From positions 124,001-188,000 of the forward strand of contig JAGQDJ010000124.1 in assembly GCA_022885665.1 (NCBI GenBank): a stretch of DNA of 64,000 bases. The letters are read 5' to 3'. Shown here piece by piece: positions 11,581 through 24,400 of this stretch (position 1 is the first letter of the stretch; each line of letters opens with the position of its first letter). The notes under the pieces are model-generated. The model had not been told where the DNA came from. It made no database searches and was given only the letters and a program-made list of their open reading frames with translations. Source of the DNA: Triops longicaudatus (lineage: Eukaryota; Arthropoda; Branchiopoda; Notostraca; Triopsidae). The translations under genes were made by a program, and so were the position numbers.

Positions 11581-12395
11581 GCCTCCACGAACCATATATA
11601 GTATCCCGTTCAGGCTCCTAAGGCTTTACTCCGTACTTCCGTTAGGAGAAAACCTTAGGGCCCTACCGGGCTCGATAATGTGTATGTACATTTCTGGTGT
11701 ATGACGAAATTCGCATACACAGAACTTGCTTGCATGGTTGTGGGGAAACCAGCCTTGTCCCTTTCCCTTTGTTGTAACAATTAGTCTTCCTCCGTTCTTC
11801 CTTCAATACAATTTTGTTATCAACATCAAAATGCGTTGCGAATAACCTTTACAACTAAATTATTCTGAAGAATGCTGAGTGTGGTGTCATAGATAGTTTC
11901 CCATTTTCTGAATTCCTCCAGAAGGAAGTTTTTTTTACCTCAATTTTGAAAACTTATCTAGCAATTTTAAGAAGAAGACGTACCGATTATCAACATCAGA
12001 ATGGAAACGAAAATTGCCACTGAAATTTTTTTAAGCTGTTCAGATGTAGACTATTTGCGAAACCATCCGCAAAACCTCCTGATGTAATAGGCCCTAAGAG
12101 CTTTAAGTCTGTCGTCTTGACGGCAAAGACCAGAACTTATTTTTGGTATTGTAATATGACAAAATCAGGTAAGGAGTATTTGAGGTTAAGTTGTGAAATA
12201 AAAAATAAAATTTGGAAAAAAGTTTCTTCTTGAATGCTCACGTTTAAACGTAAAACCATATATACGAAAGAATTTGAAGAGATGAAACATTCTAATGAGA
12301 AGTCCAGCAGATGGCGAACCTTGTCGTGTTGTGAGTGAATTTAGGAGAAATAAGGTCGTGGGAAAGCAGTGTTTGTTTACTGCGCTATAACAGAA
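11581..12395. other. Intergenic and 5' flank of NSRP1
   Basis: AT-rich spacer after the hAT element. The final few hundred bases should contain the NSRP1 promoter and 5' UTR, but no TATA box or initiator can be assigned with confidence. Confidence 0.45.
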
Positions 12396-13650
12396 ATGAA
12401 TCCGAACGACAAAAGGTTCGTGTAAATATGCCCTTTCTTAAACAAACTATATTTTGTATCTTGTAGGTACGGTTTAATCATTCCTTCAAAAAACAAAGGA
12501 AAAACTCTGAATCCAGCCGCAGGTTTTGTTCTTCAGAAAGGTTCGTCGGCAGCAGCGTTTGGTGAATCGGATTCTAGCAGCGATGGTAGTGATAATGAAC
12601 CTGAGAAGGATTGGGTTGGGAAAACTATGAAAGTAATTTCCCGCACACATTATAGTAACTTATGTTAATAACTTTTGAATTATTATATTACCTGTTTAGA
12701 CTACGGCCCAAAGAAGCATACAACAAGCACAAGCCAGACAAGCTGCTGTCAAAGCCCTACAAGAAGACCCAACAGTGTTCCAGTATGATGAAGTATACGA
12801 TGACATGGAAAAAGTAAGAGAAGAGAGGAAACCAGCTAAAGAAGAAAAGAAGGTAATTATGTTTATTTTGTTGAAATCTTATTGAAATTTCCATTCTTAG
12901 GCAAAGTACATTCAAAATTTGTTAAAATCCGCCGAGGTTCGTCAACGTGACTATGAACGCCGCTTAGAGAGAAAGATCCAGAAGGAACGTGACGCCGAAG
13001 AAGGACAGTTTGCCGACAAGGAAGCCTTTGTGACCTCAGCGTACAAAGCGAAAATGGCTGAAATGGCCAAAATTGAAGAAGATGAAAGACGGCGAGACGC
13101 TATAGAAGCTGCTATGGACGTTACCAAGCAGCGTGATCTGAGTGGATTCTACCGTCACATTCTGAGACAGCAAACGGAAGTCCCGAAAATTAAAGAAGAA
13201 CCTAACGACAACATCGAAACTCCCGCTGAGGTTGCAGACGCAAACGAACAAGAACCCGATGCGCCAGTTTCTAAAGAAAGCAAGGCACCCAAAAGTCAAA
13301 TGCCCCGACAATATCGTAAACGGAAACAAGACGAATCACCAGAGAGGCGGTCACCCTCACCTCAACCTTCACAAGAATCTTCTTCTGAAACGGAATCTGA
13401 AGAAGAGGAACCCGAAGCCAAAAAATCGAAATTCGGAGAAGAAAAGACCAAAGATAAAGCAGAAACTAACGTTGAGTTGGTGACAGTTAAGGACGAGGAG
13501 GAGGAAGAACGTAAGAAGGCCGAACGCCTTAAACGCAAAGAAGAACGACGACTGGTATGGGTTAAACGGACAGTTGGTCCTGTTCTCGAAGCAGCGTTGC
13601 AACGCTATTTGGAACGCAAAGAAGCCCGGGGATCAATTTCACGGGGTTGA
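12396..13650 (+). CDS. NSRP1: Nuclear speckle splicing regulatory protein 1 (CCDC55 family)
   Basis: Four exons with consistent phases: 12396-12415, 12467-12632, 12700-12852 and 12901-13650 (stop TGA), giving 362 residues. The N-terminus MNPNDKRYGLIIPSK matches the family's RQYGLILPKK start. It is followed by an acidic Ser-rich stretch and the conserved blocks VFQYDEVYDDM, KYIQNLLKSAEVR, DKEAFVTSAYKAKM and AMDVTKQRDLSGFYRHIL, which define the family (DUF2040) and form a coiled coil. The C-terminal third is charged, with RS/E/K-rich low complexity and nuclear-type basic runs. It is shorter than vertebrate NSRP1 because the long RS-like tail is reduced. In vertebrates the protein binds SR proteins in nuclear speckles and modulates alternative splicing. 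An AATAAA lies at 13746-13751, about 100 bases past the stop. Confidence 0.95.
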
Positions 13651-13745
13651 AAGGGTTGAAATGTTTTAGCATTGTATTATCGCAATCACAAAGTCACGTA
13701 AGGAGTAATTTTGCGTCTTATACGACAGCAATGGGAGGAAACTTT

Positions 13746-13751
13746 AATAAA
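13746..13751 (+). terminator. Polyadenylation signal of NSRP1
   Basis: A canonical AATAAA hexamer 95 bases after the NSRP1 stop codon and the first one downstream on that strand. The convergent ankyrin/SOCS-box gene ends at 13892, leaving only 241 bases between the two stop codons. Confidence 0.7.
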
Positions 13752-13891
13752 AACGTTTTATAGGACCATTTTTCCCAAATTCATTTGGCCATCAGTTCTT
13801 CGTTAATTTAAAAAAAAATCAAGCTCCCCGTAAGGATGAACTAGCGACTGAAAATAGTTGCGTATAAAATACCCCTGTTATTTGCATACAT

Positions 13892-14868
13892 TTACATGTC
13901 ATCCATGGTTAAATAGCGTTGAATAGAAGGAGGAACTGCAATCTGTTTAACTTTTGACGATACGTGGCGGTGATGAAGGCTTTGTCGGACACTTTTCCAG
14001 CAAGCGTACTGCAAAGACGTAGGCTTGGACCAATAAGGAACCAAGAGACTTTTGACTTGTAGAAACACAGGTCCCAGGATTCTGTAATAATTGCCTTGAC
14101 GCAACATATTCCGCAAAACGTGTGAGCGCATGCAGCTTGGCTTTTGTCCCATGACACGACCCAGTAAGGCTAAAGTCACCATGCCACCTTCGACGTGTCG
14201 ACAGCGAATCACAGCTTTAAGGAAGCAACTGAAAGGAGATTTGTTTGAGTGCCATACTCCGGCACCACTGTTGAGTAATACTCGGGTTAAACCCGCACTC
14301 GCGTCCAAGTAATTAACACTGTGGCAAAGTAATGTAAGCCCTTCTTGATCAACATCATCAACGGTCGCTCCAGCTTCGAGTAAAGCACGGGCAGAAGCTT
14401 CGGCTAAGGCGAAATGGCCGTGGGAAAGTAAATTACGAATATAAAGTAGTGGCGTATCGCCTTGAGTGTTCGGTTCGTTAGGGTTCACTCCTTTAAGAAG
14501 ATGATGCTGTAGTTCTGATACCAAAGTCTCCGATGACTTCAAGGAGGTATCTGTAATGCAAACATTTAGCGGTGAAAACAATAGGTGAACAGGTCCTAAT
14601 AAGCACATACTAGTGATTACCTGAAAGGGCGTGATGTAGAGGTAAATGATCTTGACTGAATGTTTCGGCCGGTATGGCACCTAGAGCTGCCTCATGGCCA
14701 AACCAGCTTTCCAAGCTAAGGTGACTCGAGGTTGGTCGAGTAGGTGGGACCGATAGTACAGGAGGCACTGTAGGCGTAGTCAGCGGTCCAGTTTCACTTT
14801 CTTTGTGCGGCTCATCTGCTAACGCTTGCTGCAGGGCTTGTAAAGCTCCCCCGTACCTCTCTCCGTCG
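13892..14868 (-). CDS. Ankyrin-repeat SOCS-box protein, 5' end missing
   Basis: Two exons are clear: 14868-14621 (acceptor preceded by a CTAAT branch-like motif) and 14550-13892 (stop TAA), joined in phase (G|AT). The product has ankyrin-type units (LPLHHALS; LLKGVNPNEPNTQGDTPLLY; ARALLEAGATVDDVDQEGLT; GLTRVLLNSGAGVWHSNKSP). It ends in a probable SOCS box (SLQYACWKSVRQSL followed by AVPPSIQRYLTM), which in the ASB family binds Elongin B/C and Cullin-5, so the protein probably presents a substrate for ubiquitination. Exon 14868 begins with the third base of a codon, so an upstream exon ending in phase 2 is required; it was not securely located. The paralogue within the ASB family is undetermined. 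Confidence 0.78.
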
Positions 14869-17564
14869 CTATTAAATTTCAAAAGCAATTAGTATTTTTC
14901 TATATTCCCTAATTTGTGTTAAAATTCTCATTTCCAGGCTCAGGGTTGTTTAATTTTACGCTTGTAATACTTGCATCCTTTTTTCCTTTGTGCAGTATTT
15001 GTCTTCATGTTACTAACTAAAAAGGGTACCTGGTACCTTAGGTCAATTTTCGGTTCGAGTTAACTTCCATCATCAGATTCTGGGTGCGACGTTAGTTATG
15101 GAGGAAATTACTCTTTTTTTCAGACGTGCTGATAAAAATAAAGGATGACCGTGTGAGTCTGCTCAAAAATCCGTAATTTAAAAATAAAATATACATCGGT
15201 AAGAATTCCGTAAATTTTTAAATGTGCCCTTAAGTTTGTCATGTATAGCTTTAATGTAAAAAAAAATATGGTAAAAAAACGTGCAATTCGCCTAAGGCCA
15301 GGTGGTATAACACAATGGCTATTCACCCTTGTTATTGTACTGGCAATCAGGGGGAGATGTGTCATATTAATTTATTGTTTCATCCGTATATGTAAATTAG
15401 AGGTTACTATGATTGACCTTGCTGTCTTTTGTCTTTTAGACGGGTACTGTGGCAAACGAGATCCAGTTTCTGGTGGACAAGGTTCAATTCGATCTTTTTC
15501 TGGATAATTCAAAGGATATATTCAATAAGTATAATTAACACACATTGACTCGAAATAAGAAACCACACGATGTTTCTGTCTCTTTTAATTGCTAAAGGCG
15601 AAAATGGAGTCGTTGTGTGCACTTGTCTTCAGTGTACGGTATTTTTAAGCGCGCAGTTCATTGCGCCTAACGGCCTCGTGAACCCTTTTAGGTTGCCAGC
15701 TTTGGGTTCAACTCAACGCGCAGTATTTAGTCCCAAATTTGCCATGTTCACCGAATAAGACTTCTATAACACAGTACTGTAACCGTTTCCCGTTGTCTGT
15801 AAAAAGATATGCTATGAGCTTTTATCTTTTCTTAGAGGATGTCGTCATCGCGGAACGATTAGATTTCGCGCTGGGTGATACGTAAATCCTTATATTCAAG
15901 AATCCGTATATTCCCAAAGCGTGAACGTGACTTCATAGAAGCAAACCCTTTTCTTCCGTTGGGTGATATTTTTTTCTTGGTTTTCGATGTTCCTTGAGCT
16001 GTTCATTCTGACCGTTCATTGACCAACTTACAAGGTCGTCGAACGAAAACCCCTCCGCACACCACGTGGTTTACAGCTACAAAACTGTTGACGCATTTTC
16101 ACATCGTCTTATCAAATTTAAACGCCAATACTACACAAACTGAAATCTATATGACCAGGTCCTAGAAATAGAAAAGGGCGTATAATAAAGGTTACGTCGT
16201 TTACTTACCGAAAGTTACACTCCAATTTCACATGCATAGTAATTTGATTTATAGTCCAATAATCCACCACATTTTCTACAGAGACATCTTGGAAATAGAG
16301 TTATGTTCACAAACAAGGCTCACTAATCGCTGAAATCCTTTCCAGTTTAACTGTCGCGTAAATTAGACAAAATTCCCGCGAACACAAGATGCAACCTCGA
16401 AAGCGCTTGCTGAAGGAATGACTAGTAGACGTCCGTTATGTTCTTCAAGAGACCTCGATACCTCCAAAACCAGCAGCTGCTGAGCGAGTCGATCGTCCTT
16501 CTTCCCTGTTAGCAAGTACTGTAACACTAGCACGTCCTTACCAAACCGTTTGAATTCGTTACTCTTCCAACCACGTGGGTTTCCGGCTTCCGCTCTAAGC
16601 ATCGAACTTTCCTCTATTCCCCCCTCCCCCACTTAAAAACACACACAAAAAAAATTTAATTGACCCAGACGTTGACCTGTGCTTCCAAGTCGGACAACAG
16701 CGTACTTTGCAAACGTACAGTGATTTAAATGTGCACATCGCTGATCGTTCACAACAAAAGTCTACTTACATACGAAAATTTCTGCGCGATAGCTTTTCGC
16801 TGTAAACTTTGCTGTGAAGTGTTTCGAATATTGTAAAGTTCGCTTATGAATCCACGAAATTTATACCAAAAATGTAGGTCTCACAAAATTTGTTTACTAC
16901 ATACTGTTCAGTATGGTTTGCTCGACTCTTTCAAAAAATTTCAATTCTAAGGTCATTCGACCGTCGGAATGTGGTCGCTTTTGGGGCTGTCTTATGGAGC
17001 TCGAAGGTGTTAGCTTAGGAAGTACAGATTTTTTCTTTCGGAAAAACTTCTTTGAAAGAACTACCTGGGCGAAAGGCTAGCAATTTTCCTCGGTACGTTC
17101 TCCGAGGGCGCGCATTTGCTGGAAAAATGTCAGTGGTCTCTATGAGAGCAGAGAACGAAAATATCCCTATCCGCGCCAAATGAGTTCGTCAACCTGTAGC
17201 TTTCTTACATCAGCGCTACCTACTGGTCACGCAGCTAACTTGCCATGATACAACAGGTAAATATAGCTGGGGGCTTTCAGCTAGTGCAATTGCATGCATG
17301 AGTTTAGTCAGTGGGCGGCGGCTTGACAACGCACACCAAAGTCAGGGTCTGTCGGTGACGCAGAGTGAGAAAAATATAAGGGAAAATCATGCTCGACTTT
17401 CTCATGGTTTCCTAATCTTTAAGCAAACACAAAGAAATCAGTTGTTAACGTTTGCTTTACTGAGTGGCAGCTACGTCACATCCCAAACCAACTTCAAGCT
17501 TAGGTCTAGGGTTGTCAATTTTCATTTGTTCAGCGAGTTTTCGTTCTTCCGGAAACAAAACGCA
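14869..17564. other. Spacer between divergent genes; one candidate minus-strand exon
   Basis: This should contain the missing first exon(s) of the ankyrin/SOCS gene (minus) and the 5' region of the rhomboid gene (plus). A minus frame from ATG 16602 to 16363 (begins MLRAEAGNPRGWKS, with LLTGKKDDRLAQQLL) has the composition of real coding sequence. A donor within it at AG|GTCTCT would give the required phase 2, but that donor is weak. I give about one chance in three that it is exon 1. Nothing else is recognised. Confidence 0.35.
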
Positions 17565-20045
17565 ATGGCTCATCGCGTTCACGTAGCACCTGCCCCAGAA
17601 CCCGTTCATCAGCCGTTGTATCCACAAATATCCACCAGTATAATGGAAATGGACGATATGGACGCTGTACACGTAAGTAAATTAACTCATTTTTTTTAAA
17701 AGTTATCTGTGAAGAATATTTTATCGATCTGTTATCAGGGTCGTGGGGTCAATGACGTTGTCATTGACTACAGCGGAGCGCGAAATTTCTTTATTGCGGT
17801 CACAAGGGGGTTCTAACGTTTCTTGTTTTATTTTATGAAAATAAGCGTTGGCGCGCGGTTTTCAACCAGTTCGATGTGGATGGAGACGGCGTTGTACCTC
17901 TTCAAGATCTCAGCTATGCATTACGAAGATCTCGCAATTCTACCGATGGTATAAATTATATCCCTGACCGAGTGGTGGAAGAGATTTTACATAAAGCAGA
18001 TACTGATAGAGATGGACATTTGGATTTCCCCGAGTTTTTGCTAATGGTAAGTGAAATCATGCGGTTTGTCAATTATTCACCCGATTTTTTTCCACAGATA
18101 AAAAATGATGGCAGTCGTTTACCCATGTTTCGCAAAATGGTCCGAGCAGCTGCTTTTAGTGTTGTACCGCGTAGTCAACGACGTGAGTTAGAAGAACGCG
18201 AAACTTATAGATGTTGTCCTCCGCCCTTGTTGATGCCGCTTCTCAGCGCTATTGAAGTAAAAAGCTAGTAAATTGGTACACAGAGCTTTCGACTTACGGG
18301 CAGGATACGGTAGAGAACAATTGCCGTTATGGAAACTACAGCTGTAGAAACCGTAGTTTTCACAGGAAACAAGTTAGTAAGACAGTTCATAGTGCGAAAT
18401 GGCCACGAGCACAGATACTTAGACCTGGGTGGGAACCTTCCACACTTACCGGTGATCCAGTAAGTGTGGAAGGTTCGCCTCCTCCGAAACTTTTATTTTA
18501 GAAGTGGAATTCAGTAGAAATCTCTTATGTCCAGAAAAATTACTCCCCTCCCACCGAACCAAAAGCCTAACCACGGCCCTGCTTATAGGTAAGTGTCTTG
18601 GGCATTGTAACGAGGATCCAGCCCAGGGTCTGTTTGGAGCGAGTTTCGCATAGCATTTTAGTTGTTTGCCCTTGATAATAGATTCGAAATTGAGTATTAG
18701 GCGCGCAAGAGTGAGGTCGATTGCAGCGTAACAGTTTATTGGTAACAGTTGGCTTCTCGTACACGGGAAACCGCGTAGTTTCAATAAATTTGAATATATT
18801 AAAATTAAGTTGAACACCTTTTACTTAACCGGGATACTTTGAAGAGCGAAAGGCGTTTTTATTTGAGCACATTTTAATCCTTTGAAAATAGTTGGTTAAT
18901 TTTACGCCGGAAGTTGACAGATTACGGGGATTCTTATTCTTTTGTAGTGACACACTTCGAGATTGTTGTTCTTGTTGGCAGTGTTAGTGTTAAAAATTAA
19001 ACGAAACATCTTCTAGTAGCCAAACAAATGTTTGAAAGCTTGAAATCTCAGCTTTATAGAAAATAATAGTCTATGGAAATAATGTGCAGTGTAATAAAGG
19101 GAGTTCGGGCTAGAACGGATTGTGTGAAGTGGAATTCAGAAGCATATTGTAGAGATTATTGTAAATGAAACATGCAGAAGTTTCTGCGTGGGTTATTAAA
19201 GTGATATTTTTCCTTTTTCTAGCTGGGCGTATTCATTTATTATGTGGTAATTTTGTGGAACGAAAATGACGGTCACTTGTCTGCCACCGGACCCGTGCCC
19301 TTTAACTCTCCCCTCATTTATAACCCATATCGCCGTTACGAAGCTTGGCGATATTTATCTTACATGCTCATCCATGCAGGGTAAAGTGAATATGCGTGAA
19401 ACTCATTTATCACTAATGTGTTTTGTGATTTTTTTCCTTAAAATATTTCCAGGTTGATGCACATTTGCACGAATTTATTGGTGCAGCTCGTTTTGGGTAT
19501 TCCGTTGGAAATGGTGCACGGTTGGTGGCGATTGCTGCTAGTTTACTTGGCTGGCGTTTTAGCGGGGAGTCTAGGAACATCTGTTGTGGATCCTAAAGTC
19601 TATTTGGCTGGCGCTTCGGGTGGAGTTTACGCATTATTGACAGCTCATTTGGCGAGCCTGGCGCTTGTGGGTTTCATAAAGATCTTGGAAAAACTTAAAA
19701 CGATAAAATAATTATTTTTTACTGTAGAATTGGAAAGAGATGGAATTTGCTCTTTTGAGGTGTTTGGTCATATTGACGTTGATTATCAGCGACGTAGGCG
19801 TGGCTGTTTATTACCGGTACATTGCAGAGCAAGCGACGAAAGTGGGTTACGTAGCGCATTTAGGAGGAGCTGTTGCCGGGTTGTTGGTTGGATTCAACGT
19901 TCTAAAGAATATAAAGAAAGAACGTTGGGAAACTATCTTAATGTGGGTTTGCCTAATTATCTACGCGGGTTTGATGATCGCGTGCATCGTTATTAACGCC
20001 GTTTGGACAGAGCGTTTCCCTGCACCTAAGAATACCAGTCAGTAG
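17565..20045 (+). CDS. RHBDL3: EF-hand rhomboid intramembrane serine protease (RHBDL/rho-4 type)
   Basis: Six exons in agreeing phase: 17565-17672, 17846-18046, 18098-18256, 19223-19380, 19453-19666 and 19728-20045 (stop TAG), giving 385 residues. Residues 46-57 (DVDGDGVVPLQD) and 88-99 (DTDRDGHLDFPE) are two EF-hand loops with the acidic ligands in place. The rhomboid domain follows. It has a WR motif at 198-199, H212/N216 of the oxyanion HxxxN motif (HICTN), the nucleophile in GASGG (Ser264) and the partner His324 in AHLGG, so the protease should be active. Such enzymes cleave single-pass membrane proteins, often in the plasma or secretory membrane, and the EF-hands suggest calcium control as in Drosophila rho-4. 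Exon 5 uses a GTGGGT donor. RHBDL2 or RHBDL3 assignment is uncertain; rho-4/RHBDL3 fits best because of the EF-hands. Confidence 0.94.
18433..18476. repeat. Perfect 16-bp inverted repeat in rhomboid intron 3
   Basis: GAACCTTCCACACTTA at 18433-18448 and its exact reverse complement at 18461-18476 are separated by 12 bases. It lies in the 966-base intron between exons 3 and 4 and would form a 16-bp hairpin in DNA or pre-mRNA. No target duplication or transposon end is evident around it. Confidence 0.9.
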
Positions 20046-21487
20046 TCTTATGTACTTGTAAGCTACTGTTTCATGACAAAGTTGTATGCAGTGCCTTATC
20101 ACAAATTTTCCCCACTGCCGCTGAGAGATTTTTGTATATTTCGCCTTGACAAAGTTGTGATTTACCTGTATTATTGATTCCTTTTTCATGTAGTTCTTAA
20201 GTAATTACAAGCTCTTACTGCCATTGCGCCTTTAACTTTCGTACGCGGGAACAGAAAGGCTTAATAACATTTCCTAAATGTACTCACTAGTAGCGTGTCT
20301 TAAAATTAAACTCCAAATTGTGTCTTCAATGTCTCATCCGACGTGAGCTTTGTACTTTTCCTTAAAATTTGAACTCTCTTAAAATCTATAGTCTTTAATA
20401 TCCTATTCGCATGGCGCGACATCCCTATGGTTCGTTCGATCACTACTGGTACGTCAATAATTTGCTTAGGATAGCGAGGGCATTATAAACGTTAATTTTC
20501 ATCTACAATACTGAGAAATCTATTGGGTTTGCAATAGATGACAGGCAGCAGGTCGAAATTCTAAGGCGTACTCCGACTATATGAAATAAGTATCGCCGCA
20601 ACTTATGGGGAAAATCGTTTTACAAAGCCAGATTTTATTTCGTGCCATGACTTCTAGGATTCGTCTTTCCCGCTACAAGTCACGTGGTATGAATGGTTAA
20701 GCGACTGCTTCACTAAATTAAAATACTGTCAAATCAAACGCGTAGGAAATCTTACTACAGTTAAACACAATATATAACAGATCTGATAAACTATTGAAAG
20801 AACTACTCTTCACATAATAGAACGTATGTCATAAGAAACCGGGCAGACAGTGGGGAATCATTTACGAAATCTCACTAACGTCATGATTGTTTAACTCCCG
20901 AAGACTTACTGATGAAAATTTCAGGCAAGTTTGCGCATCACTACATTCTGTACTTAACAATTAAACGAGCCAAATTTAGTCGTCATCGTAACGAAAGAAA
21001 AAAAAAAGATCATGGGACTATTTAGCACGGTTCAGCGGCGTAGCGATATTCAAATGTCCAGTGCGCAGACGCCGATGGCATGGCCATGGCAGACGATCTG
21101 GCTAGGTAAAGCAAAACAAGGAGTTGCAGCGAAGGGTACGGGATATCCTTTGTCTACGGAGCGTGAGTGTCGTTGTATAGACTTTGAGCCTTTGCTCTGC
21201 GAAAATTTATATAAATTTGCTTGACAGTGATAAAACGCTCCAGATCATTACAAGAAAAACCTCCTTGAAGTGGAATTTAAGCTTGGGAAGGCAGAAGCTT
21301 CCTTCGTTGGTTCATTCCTGGCTCCAGTGTTGTGTATTGATTCCTTTGTTTTGTTGCAATTTTCTCGTGACTCAGCTGGCATTTGTTTGGAAACGCTGAA
21401 GTCCGTTCTTCTTATCTGAACTCTAATATAAGTACGTTGAACTGTCATCTTTCGCCAAGTTCTTTGATAAACTCCCCAAATTATGAC
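20046..21487. other. Spacer between rhomboid and ULK genes
   Basis: It contains the rhomboid 3' UTR and the ULK 5' region. No AATAAA could be assigned confidently near the rhomboid stop. The last ~470 bases (from about 21010) are less AT-rich and may include the ULK promoter and 5' UTR. No protein-coding exon was recognised. Confidence 0.45.
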
Positions 21488-24400
21488 ATGGAAACTGTCG
21501 GAGATTTTGAGTACAACCCCAAAGATCTCATCGGACATGGAGCCTTTGCCGTAGTGTTTAAAGGCCGGAGTAAACAAGTACGCATTAAAGCAGTATAAGC
21601 CAAATATATTAGCATGACAGTCATCAATTCAGCTGCGTAACTTCCCGATTATCTTCAGTGGTAGGAATGTTTAATCGCTGTAAATATGTTTTCGTTTTAA
21701 ATCCGATTCTTTGACTAGCAAGAGGTTGTTGCAAACTTTCCCTTTTACGTCACGTTTGCATTAATGAAAGGACCTTTGTTGTATGTTAACCTAATTTTGT
21801 TATTGTATTTTAACCGAATTTCTTTATTTTCGTATCTTTTATTAGGGCGGATTGGTTGTGGCCATCAAGTCAATCACCAAAAAGAATCTTTCCAAATCAC
21901 ACAATTTATTAGGAAAGGAAATCAAAATCCTGAAGGTAAAACCTTTATCTCCTTTTCGAAGCAAAATCCTCTTTTGACCTGCCCGAAATGATTGGAAGGA
22001 AACCTTTCGTCACAGTATTTTTATACAGTGTCTTAAAAATGAAAAGAAAAAAACGCGGTGCGTTTTCCACGTGCGTATCACGTGAATGTATTAAAAATTT
22101 GTTAAGATAAAGCTCTCTATACTCTAATAACCTGTTCTTTGTTGTTTCGCTCTTTAAACATGTTTGAATGACCCTAGATGTCTAGGTCAACTTTGCTGTT
22201 CTAATCTCGACTCTCCCTTTGCATTTTCTATCATTGACAACCCAAGTCTTTTGACCCTTGACCCCACACCTTGACCTAAATCGTATCAGCCACAAGACGT
22301 GGGCCCCAACCGTAATTAACTCTAATAATGAGTTACAAATGTACTTTATAAATCTTTCCCAGATTCTTGTCGTTTTCTTTGAAATGATCCCAGCCTCTTT
22401 CAACCTAGCAACTAATGTCTCCTTTTTCTTTTTCCTGCAGGAGTTAACCGAAGTTCATCACGAAAATATTGTCGCACTCTTAGATTGCAAAGTAAGTTAC
22501 ACTCTTCATTCAAGCGACGGTTGTCCCATGGAGTTCGGATTAGATACTCGTAGCATGAAATTAAACGCGTGTCAGAACTTTATTAGATAATCTAATGCAT
22601 TCTCTCCACTGCTGCGCGTCTAGTAGAATCTTGCGTCATAACTTAAAATGCGCATTTGCCTTGGCTTTGGCCGTGAATGTAGGTCATGACTTTTTTCTGC
22701 GTCGTTAATGCGTAGGGACGGTCCAAAAAGGGAAACACAAAAAACTAAGAACAGAGGCTAACGTATATGATTAGGTGATGCTTTCGCCAATCTTAGGCCT
22801 AAAGCGAGATAATCGAGTGTTGCCGGGCAAATAAAGCAAGAGGTCTACATCCTCTGCCCTTTATGGACAAGGTGAACAACCCCGAGTTAACCTCCTTTAC
22901 CCCCACTTTTTCTCCCTTCCCAAAGGGTTCACTGTAACTTATTTGACCAGGGCAAGCCCGAACTTGCCTATTTTAAGCGCACAATTTTTGGTTTTGTTCG
23001 CTCCTTTTTTGTTCCGCCGAGTTTCACTACGTCGTGAGGGAATCAAGGCCATTATGCAAAATGGAGTCTGGCGAGTTTGGGCACGTGTTCAAAGGCCAGG
23101 AGGATGTGGAAGAACGACGATACTTTAGTGTTCATTACGTCATTTGGAAGAGTTAGGAGTTACAAGTTTTGGACGTTGTAATGAAATGAAGCGAGGAGTG
23201 TAGGAGGAGGTGGGCGTTGGGTGGGAGGCAATTGTTTTTAACTTGTGAGATAAGGGTGAATTGTACCCAGAGTTTGAGGTCATTTTTATTTGCCTGGCCT
23301 TTTGCCAAATAATTTACTCACGTGGGCGGTGTGTTTGTTTTGTTTGATATTTATTATTGGTTCTGGGATTAGCGTATTCTAGAAGGTTTCCTTTGCGTTA
23401 CACATGATTCGCTGTTCGCGGTCATGCGATAAGTGCGAAATTCCTTTGGAATGTCAGTCGCGGTTCGTGTGTGTCCCATTTTTTTTCTCTCGTCGCGTTG
23501 CAACGGAAGGTGAGGCCAGTTCGACTGAATAGAGAATGTTTGTCTGGATGCACCTGATACGTTTTTCCAATTGTTGGTTTTCATGATAACTCGTAATTTG
23601 TTTTCAGCAAAAGCAAAATGGGGAAAAGGAAACGGAGCTATATTTTATTATGTTTTGTTCCCTTATCGGCCTAACATTGTTGCCAATGTTTACGTTGGTA
23701 TCCATAATATGTTTTCATAAGAAAAGCACTTTTCAGGAAACGTATTGCTTCAATGTATTTAGGGTTCCAGGTTGCTGTTGGCAAAGCTTTTTTCTTTCTG
23801 CGAGGTGATCTGTTTTTCAAGGGCAAGGTAGTGAGAATGCAAAGAGCAGAGAAAGTTCTTGGTTCAGAGACAAGTTTAAGTAATTAATTAAAAATATAAG
23901 TGAAGCGAAACGCCCAAAGTTGTCGACAAGGCAGCGCATGCGAAAGAAGAGTTTATGAAAACGACGGTTTTATTGACCGTGATTTTTTGAATGATTTCGT
24001 AGGAGACGTCACACCATGTTTTCCTCGTTATGGAATATTGTAATGGGGGCGATTTGGCAGATTACTTATCAGGTAACAAAGGTTTCGCATACATTTTCTT
24101 TGTCCTTGGATACTTTTTATTGTTTTATTTCCTGGCTGGTGAACAGAAGAAGCTAACCTTGTATATATCTTGTTGTAGTTAAGGGCACGCTCAGTGAAGA
24201 CACCATCCGGTTGTTTTTGCGACAGTTAGGTAAGATCTATTACGACGAACTTTGGAGAGTAAAGAAAGCTTCAATTAGTTAAAAAGGAACACTTTGTTGT
24301 ATTTTTATTTTTTCTTCTTGATTTTTTCGCTCTTAGCCGGAGCTATGCGTGCGTTAAATGCTAAGGGTATTGTTCACCGAGACTTGAAGCCCCAGAACAT

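Noticed and set aside
13036..13602. Antisense Phe-rich frames opposite NSRP1
   Set aside because: Shadows of the Glu/Lys-rich coding strand.
15470..15495. tRNA T-loop-like word GGTTCAATTCGATC
   Set aside because: No acceptor stem, D-arm or anticodon arm can be drawn around it.
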